DNA from: CAYLLN01 sp036496265
Lineage (GTDB): Bacteria; Planctomycetota; Planctomycetia; Pirellulales; Pirellulaceae
Direction of reading: 5' to 3'
Assembly: GCA_036496265.1 (NCBI GenBank)
Contig: DASXLL010000287.1
Location: 1 to 11,701, forward strand
Length of the DNA: 11,701 nt
Numbering within the stretch: the first letter of the stretch is position 1; each line of letters begins with the position of its first letter. The notes beneath the pieces are model-generated. The model was not told the origin of the DNA, did no database searches, and saw only the letters and a list, made by a program, of their open reading frames with translations. Below are positions 7,997 to 11,701 of the stretch, piece by piece. The translations under genes and the position numbers were made by a program.

Positions 7997-8192
7997 CGCC
8001 CTCCCAGACTTACGCTTCTGCCCGTGATAGCGGCGGTTTCGCGAACCTAAATGGCCGGGTGGAGTCCGTTAAGATTACGGGATTCGGCCGCTCTGGGCTT
8101 TCCTTTTGCCCTTGCGGGTGAGTAAAGTTGAAGGGTGGACTTTGGCGTTTGGGCCGTGGTCACGCGGCCCTTCTGCCTGAAGGAGGATCGCC
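7997..8192 (+). promoter_or_regulatory. Structured leader upstream of the second HNH gene
   Basis: The gap from hisB to the HNH ATG is 296 bases (7932-8227) and holds no family-recognisable gene. It contains a small hairpin at 8035-8047 (GGTT/AACC plus a wobble pair) and a strong one at 8151-8170 (GGGCCGTG with CACG-CGGCCC pairing, 8 bp including one G-T, 4-base loop). Ten bases after the second hairpin is a perfect AGGAGG at 8181-8186. No obvious -35/-10 pair was found. The layout could be a translational or attenuation control region. Confidence 0.35.
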
Positions 8193-8222
8193 GTGTTTCC
8201 AGAACCCTTTCGCCAGCGGTAG
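8193..8222 (+). CDS. Candidate 9-codon leader ORF ahead of the HNH gene
   Basis: GTG at 8193 sits 6 bases after the perfect AGGAGG (8181-8186) and begins a 9-codon frame (MFPEPFRQR) ending at TAG 8220-8222, directly followed by an in-frame TGA. The stop lies 5 bases before the HNH ATG at 8228, so ribosomes could reinitiate there. The AGGAGG cannot serve the HNH frame directly: the nearest in-frame start codons are GTG 8222 and ATG 8228, 35-41 bases away. The evidence is positional only. Confidence 0.3.
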   Translation: MFPEPFRQR

Positions 8223-8227
8223 TGATT

Positions 8228-8821
8228 ATGCCCGCAGTCCTGCAACGTCCGACGCTGATTCTGAACCGCAATTGGCAGCCGATTCGGGTTTCGACGGTTG
8301 CCCGGTCGCTGATTTTGGTGTGGAACGACCATGCCCGGATCGTCGATCCGGCCGATTTTCAGACGTACGACTGGTCGGATTGGACGGCGATGGCCCCGGA
8401 GGATGGGGAAGTCTTCATTCAGGCGGTGAGCTTTCGGCTGCGCGTGCCGGAGGTCGTTGCGTTAACGAAATATGACCGCGTGCCGATGGGCAAGGTGGCG
8501 TTCAATCGACGCAACCTGTTCAAGCGCGACCACGAAACGTGCCAGTATTGCGGTGATCAGCCGGGGCTCGACTCGCTGACCATCGACCACATCATGCCTC
8601 GGTCGCGCGGCGGGACGAGCACCTGGGAAAACTGCGTGCTGGCCTGCATCGAGTGCAATAAGCGGAAAGCCGACCATACGCCCAAGGAAGCCCACATGAA
8701 GCTGGCCGCCAAGCCCGGCCGGCCAAAGTGGCAGCCGCTGTATGCGACGCGGCATGCCCCGGTCGCGAGCTGGGCCAAGTTTATTAGCGAAGCGTATTGG
8801 AATGTGGAGCTGGAACCGTAG
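8228..8821 (+). CDS. HNH endonuclease family protein (second, longer type)
   Basis: This is 197 residues from the ATG at 8228. The N-terminal half (MPAVLQRPTLILNRNWQPIRV, then ARSLILVWNDHARIVD) is the conserved lead domain of a widespread bacterial HNH family whose members begin with a vLN--w-Pi-v pattern. The C-terminal nuclease core has C105-x2-C108 (CQYCG), D120-H121 (TIDHIMPRSRGG), N135 (WENCVLAC), C140-x2-C143-N144 and K147. The biological role of this family is not established as far as I know; it is common in cyanobacteria and planctomycetes. A GTG at 8135 is in frame but gives an unconserved extension, so I reject it. It shares only the HNH core with the protein at 5766-6179. Confidence 0.87.
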   Translation: MPAVLQRPTLILNRNWQPIRVSTVARSLILVWNDHARIVDPADFQTYDWSDWTAMAPEDGEVFIQAVSFRLRVPEVVALTKYDRVPMGKVAFNRRNLFKRDHETCQYCGDQPGLDSLTIDHIMPRSRGGTSTWENCVLACIECNKRKADHTPKEAHMKLAAKPGRPKWQPLYATRHAPVASWAKFISEAYWNVELEP

Positions 8822-8833
8822 CCGGCAAGGCGG

Positions 8834-8975
8834 AATGACCAAATCACAAGCTCCAAATCACAAACAAATTCCAAATCGGAATATCCAAGGCTCGAAACCA
8901 CGCGGTGTACTGTTTCGGGCCTTTTCAATTTTGGTATTTTGTATTTGTTTGGTCATTGGTTCTTGGTCATTGGTG
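8834..8975. repeat. AT-rich palindromic repeat element
   Basis: The left arm (from 8834) is built of AATGACCAAA/CCAAATCACAAA words, and the right arm (to about 8975) is built of their complements. AATGACCAAA (8834-8843) is exactly inverted as TTTGGTCATT (8948-8957), and GGTCATTGG recurs at 8951 and 8965. The centre is a GC-rich hairpin (see terminator). It fills the gap between two genes and ends about 9 bases before ATG 8984. It resembles non-coding dispersed repeats seen in many environmental genomes, where they give spurious hydrophobic ORFs. Confidence 0.6.
8887..8926 (+). terminator. Rho-independent terminator-like hairpin
   Basis: AAGGCTCGAAAC (8887-8898) pairs with GTTTCGGGCCTT (8912-8923): a 12-bp stem with one G-T pair and a 13-base loop. 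On the plus strand it runs into TTTTCAATTTT, a T-rich tail. It is well placed to end transcription of the HNH gene that stops at 8821, and it forms the core of the palindromic repeat. Confidence 0.55.
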
Positions 8976-8983
8976 CTTAGTCC

Positions 8984-9310
8984 ATGAAGGGTCCTTCTGA
9001 ACGCGTAAAATACGATTTGCACCGGGTTTGGGAATGCCCTGCTTGCAAGCGGCGTGAGAAGACGGCCGGTGCTGTCGCGTTTCGCCATTGCTCGTGCCAG
9101 ATGAAGCAGCTGGACGGGCGGGCGGTGGTGATGAAGCTGGTGGTGGATGGCGTGCAGCGGGTGGGGCCGCCGATTGTGATTCGGCATGAATTGGATGTTG
9201 CAACCGTGGCGATTACTAATTCTTCAACGGAAGCTGACCCGGTGGCGAGCAGTGAAAGCGGTGCTGCTGAAACAGACATCGTCGTTCAATCAGACGTCTC
9301 CAACGAATAG
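8984..9310 (+). CDS. Small zinc-ribbon-like protein of unknown function
   Basis: This is 108 residues. The N-terminus is conserved-looking: KYDLHRVWECPACKRREK, then FRHCSCQ. C18-x2-C21 with C36-x-C38 would form a zinc ribbon or knuckle. It continues with VVMKLVVDGVQR and PPIVIRHELDVA, probably beta strands. The last 30 residues are acidic, Ser/Thr-rich and low-complexity, without positive charge, and look disordered. No catalytic residues, signal peptide or membrane segment are visible. It could be a nucleic-acid or protein adaptor, but nothing in the neighbourhood fixes the role. The palindromic repeat ends just upstream of the ATG, so the start has no ribosome binding site. Confidence 0.65.
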   Translation: MKGPSERVKYDLHRVWECPACKRREKTAGAVAFRHCSCQMKQLDGRAVVMKLVVDGVQRVGPPIVIRHELDVATVAITNSSTEADPVASSESGAAETDIVVQSDVSNE

Positions 9311-9508
9311 GACCATCGATTCACGCCGTTGCTGGCTAAGGTGGCGGCGGAATCGCTCTGATAAGAATCGCCGCAATCTGGGCGAAATGGAGAAGTCAGC
9401 TTCTTCAAAACTGCGGTAATTAAGAGCATGGCCAGGGGCGGTTCGTAAGCGCGCGGCTCGGTGCTGGTCGATGACTTCTGTGATCGACTGCGTTGACTGG
9501 GGCTATCG
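9311..9508 (+). other. Intergenic region upstream of the TolC-like gene
   Basis: These 198 bases contain no ORF I would defend. A short hairpin (AGAAG/CTTCT around 4 bases, near 9391-9404) and a repeated GAATCGC word near 9350-9375 are present. TTGACT close to the downstream ATG is too near to be a -35 box for it. No clear promoter was identified. Confidence 0.3.
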
Positions 9509-10777
9509 ATGCGCGCTTGCTGGCACTTCAGGAGTTTGCTACTGCTAGGAATGCTGGCAGTCGGCTGCGCGGTGCTGGCGGGCGGCTGTGCGCGGAACCG
9601 CGCATGTTGTCAGCCGAGTTGCCCGCCGACGACGGTGGCCCTCGAATGCCAAAAGATCGAACGAAAGCAGCAAATCGTCGATCTGTCTCTGCTCAACAAC
9701 CGCCCGCAACCGCTGGCGACACATCCGTATTGCAATCTGACCGAGCGTGAGGCCCAGTGTCTGGCCGCGATGAACGCGCCGAACGCCCGCCTGCTGGAAC
9801 AAGAGGCCGAGGCGGTTGCGGTCCAGGCCGCCGGACATCATCGAGCGGATGGCAATCAAGCGACAGCCGAAGCGCTGAAGCTGCAAGCGGCACATGAACG
9901 AAACCGCAATGCGTCGGCTGCCGTGCAATTGCTGCTGAAAATTGCGGAGGCCGAAAACGGGGCTGACAGTATTCGCCGTCAGATTGGCGAGGCGAAGGAT
10001 ACGCTCGCGGATCTGCGGCGACTGCAAATTGCTGGGCTGGATCTGCCGCTGTCGGTGCCGCAGACCGAGGGTCAGCATTTGGAAGGGCAGCACAAGTTAG
10101 CCGAGCTCGAATTGACGATCGCACTGCTCAATGAGCAGCTCACGATGCTGCTCGGCGGTGAATTGCCCGCTGGGGCGCGTCATTGGCCGGATGTGAACCT
10201 GCAAGTTGACCCGACTGTGCCACCGCTTGAGGAATCGCAGGGGATTGCGCTCGCCCAGCGGGCCGATCTGGCGGCTCTACGTGTCGCGGCGGGCGACGGA
10301 AGCACAGCGGCAATGCGAGCGGTCCTCGGGCTTTCCGGCGCGGGCCTGGGCGTTTCGAGCGGCGTCTGCGGCCTGTGTTCTCTGCTTCATTTCCGTTCTG
10401 CCGCTGATGAATCCGCAGCGCGCGCGGATCAAATGCAATCGGCGATTGCCGACAAGCAACGATCGATCCGCCACGAAGTCGCCCAGGCCATCGCGACGAT
10501 TGATGCCCGACTCAACCAGGTTGCTATCTCCCAGCGGCGAGTTGAATCGCTCCGGCTACACCTCGACAACTTGCGGCAAACCAGTGCCAACGTCGCGGGC
10601 GCGTCGTTCGAGCTTCGCCGGGCGCGCTTGGCCATCATGACCGCCGAGCAAGATGTTTTTCACGACGTGATCGAATGGAAGATCGCATTCGTCAAGCTCC
10701 GTGAAGCTCAAGGGGAACTGGCCATCGATTGCGGCTATTCGGCGGCGCTTGGCTACCTCAATTGCTGCGACTACTAA
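9509..10777 (+). CDS. TolC-like outer membrane efflux family lipoprotein
   Basis: This is 422 residues. The N-terminus is a signal peptide (basic MRACWHFR, then LLLLGMLAVGCAVLAGGC) with a lipobox cysteine most likely at C27; C20 is a second candidate. A Cys-rich stretch follows (CARNRACCQPSC). The body is long amphipathic helix, e.g. residues about 95-215 and 300-405, typical of the periplasmic coiled-coil tunnel of outer-membrane efflux proteins. ALAQRADLAALR matches the family's repeat-start motif (AL--RPDL-A-r). Such proteins form trimeric exit ducts for RND or ABC pumps. No pump or membrane-fusion gene is nearby, and the barrel-forming strands are not obvious, so it may be a divergent family member. 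Multiple cysteines in an exported protein suggest disulfides. Confidence 0.7.
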   Translation: MRACWHFRSLLLLGMLAVGCAVLAGGCARNRACCQPSCPPTTVALECQKIERKQQIVDLSLLNNRPQPLATHPYCNLTEREAQCLAAMNAPNARLLEQEAEAVAVQAAGHHRADGNQATAEALKLQAAHERNRNASAAVQLLLKIAEAENGADSIRRQIGEAKDTLADLRRLQIAGLDLPLSVPQTEGQHLEGQHKLAELELTIALLNEQLTMLLGGELPAGARHWPDVNLQVDPTVPPLEESQGIALAQRADLAALRVAAGDGSTAAMRAVLGLSGAGLGVSSGVCGLCSLLHFRSAADESAARADQMQSAIADKQRSIRHEVAQAIATIDARLNQVAISQRRVESLRLHLDNLRQTSANVAGASFELRRARLAIMTAEQDVFHDVIEWKIAFVKLREAQGELAIDCGYSAALGYLNCCDY

Positions 10778-10812
10778 CTAACAGCCGGCACAGGCTCATT
10801 GGTAGCGCGGCG

Positions 10813-10841
10813 TTGACTCGTTCTGCATTCTGGCCCAATAT
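10813..10841 (+). promoter_or_regulatory. Weak promoter candidate upstream of lutB
   Basis: TTGACT (10813-10818, 5 of 6 to consensus) is followed after 17 bases by CAATAT (10836-10841, only 3 of 6). It lies in the 110-base gap after the TolC-like gene, 47 bases before the lutB ATG. Spacing is ideal but the -10 is poor. Confidence 0.3.
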
Positions 10842-10887
10842 GGCCGCGTAGCAAACGAGAGTTTTGGTCGCGGCGGCTGGCACCCAA

Positions 10888-11701
10888 ATGACCGACTATC
10901 TGCGTGAAACGCACCATGAATTTCTCGCCGCCTCGGAAGCCGCGCTGGCTGATCCGCGGCTGCAGCAGATTCTGGGTCAACTGGGCGACACGCTGGGAAG
11001 GCGGAATCGAGACGCGTGGGACGCGCTGCCGAACTCCGATTTGATTCGTGAACGGGCACGATCGATCAAAGACCAGACGCTGGCGGAACTGGATCAGCAT
11101 CTGGCCAAGCTCGAGGAATCGGTCACAGCCCGCGGCGGTCACGTGCACTGGGCTGACAACGGCGCGGATGCTTGCGAAATCATTGTCGAGCTGATTCAGC
11201 GCCGGCAAGCGACAAAAGTCGTCAAATCGAAATCGATGACGAGCGAGGAGATTCACCTCAATCATGCGCTCGAGGAAGCCGGCATTGAAGCCGTCGAAAC
11301 CGATCTTGGGGAATACATCATTCAATTGGCCAAGCATCGGCCCTCGCATATCGTCGCGCCGGCGATTCACCTGTCCGCGCAGGAAATCGCCGACATTCTG
11401 AGCAAGCCGGCAGGCGAGCGATTGCCGGCGGAGCGGCAGGTGTTGGCTCAGTTCGCGCGGCGGGCGCTGCGGAAAAAGTTTGCTGAGGCGGATGTCGGCA
11501 TTTCGGGCGCGAACTTCGCTATCGCAGAGACCGGCTCGATTGTGCTTGTCACGAACGAAGGCAACGGACGGCTGACGGCCGCGCTGCCGAAATGTCATAT
11601 CGCGGTTATGGGAATTGAAAAAGTGATTCCGCGGCTGGCGGACCTGCCGTACTTCCTCAAAGTGTTGGCGCGTGCGGCGACGGGCCAAAAACTGTCGATC
11701 T
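10888..11701 (+). CDS. lutB: L-lactate utilisation iron-sulfur protein LutB, N-terminal part
   Basis: Translation from the ATG at 10888 runs open to the window edge (271 codons of about 470 expected). It matches the LutB/YkgF layout: an N-terminal helical region (RETHHEFLAASEAALADPRLQ), then the LUD domain with ATKVVKSKSMTSEEI, GIEAVETDLGEYIIQLA, RPSHIVAPAIH, ADVGISGANFAIAETGSIVL and LPKCHIAVMGIEKVIPRL. LutABC oxidises L-lactate to pyruvate. The two 4Fe-4S cysteine motifs lie in the missing C-terminal part. lutA, often upstream of lutB, is not here; the neighbour is the TolC-like gene 110 bases away. A TAG stop at 10849-10851 bounds the frame, and TTG 10864 is a less likely start. Confidence 0.92.
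   Translation, partial: MTDYLRETHHEFLAASEAALADPRLQQILGQLGDTLGRRNRDAWDALPNSDLIRERARSIKDQTLAELDQHLAKLEESVTARGGHVHWADNGADACEIIVELIQRRQATKVVKSKSMTSEEIHLNHALEEAGIEAVETDLGEYIIQLAKHRPSHIVAPAIHLSAQEIADILSKPAGERLPAERQVLAQFARRALRKKFAEADVGISGANFAIAETGSIVLVTNEGNGRLTAALPKCHIAVMGIEKVIPRLADLPYFLKVLARAATGQKLSI

Noticed and set aside
8742..8987. 81-residue frame with a hydrophobic C-terminus resembling a membrane segment
   Set aside because: The hydrophobic part is encoded by the AT-rich repeat element; such words commonly give spurious Leu/Val/Trp/Ser-rich peptides.
10774..11688. 304-residue minus-strand open frame
   Set aside because: It is antisense to the clearly recognisable lutB reading frame, and its composition (Arg/Gln-rich) is typical of a shadow.

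Overview
The window looks like chromosomal DNA from a member of the Planctomycetota, probably a Pirellulales-type lineage. This is inferred from protein style, not from a marker gene. The signs are a prenyltransferase/squalene-oxidase repeat protein, a long TIM-barrel sugar phosphate isomerase/epimerase, a lipoprotein-type archaemetzincin, HisD/HisC/HisB with planctomycete-like N-termini, a Cys-rich TolC-like lipoprotein, loosely packed genes and few Shine-Dalgarno sites. Most genes are GC-rich.

Layout. At 1-413 (minus) is the N-terminal part of the prenyltransferase-repeat protein, cut by the window edge. It is divergent from a sugar phosphate isomerase/epimerase at 565-1557 (plus). At 1615-2232 (minus) is an archaemetzincin that loses its catalytic half where it meets the isomerase 3' end; the plus-strand G/C skew changes sign at the same place. 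Upstream of it on the same strand is a two-gene module, a BrnT/RelE-like small protein (2580-2834) and an XRE-type HTH protein (2249-2569). A good sigma70-type promoter overlapping an inverted repeat precedes the module, which makes it a candidate toxin-antitoxin pair. L-threonine 3-dehydrogenase lies at 2892-3935 (minus).

From 4093 onward all genes are on the plus strand. A partial histidine cluster runs hisD (4093-5451), hisC (6223-7269), hisB (7338-7931). Between hisD and hisC sits a two-gene cassette of lower GC: a 93-residue helical protein and an HNH nuclease that abut exactly. After hisB come strong hairpins, a structured leader with a 9-codon candidate ORF, a second unrelated HNH protein (8228-8821), a terminator-like hairpin inside an AT-rich repeat, a small zinc-ribbon protein (8984-9310), a TolC-like lipoprotein (9509-10777) and the first 271 codons of lutB (10888 to the edge).

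Functionally, HisB, HisC and HisD carry out three of the last four steps of histidine synthesis (HisB removes water from imidazoleglycerol phosphate, HisC transaminates, HisD oxidises histidinol twice). TDH starts threonine breakdown and LutB belongs to L-lactate oxidation. The remaining genes do not form an evident pathway. AT-rich repeats of one apparent type lie directly upstream of the start codons of tdh, hisB and the zinc-ribbon gene. No tRNA, rRNA, CRISPR array or transposase gene was seen.
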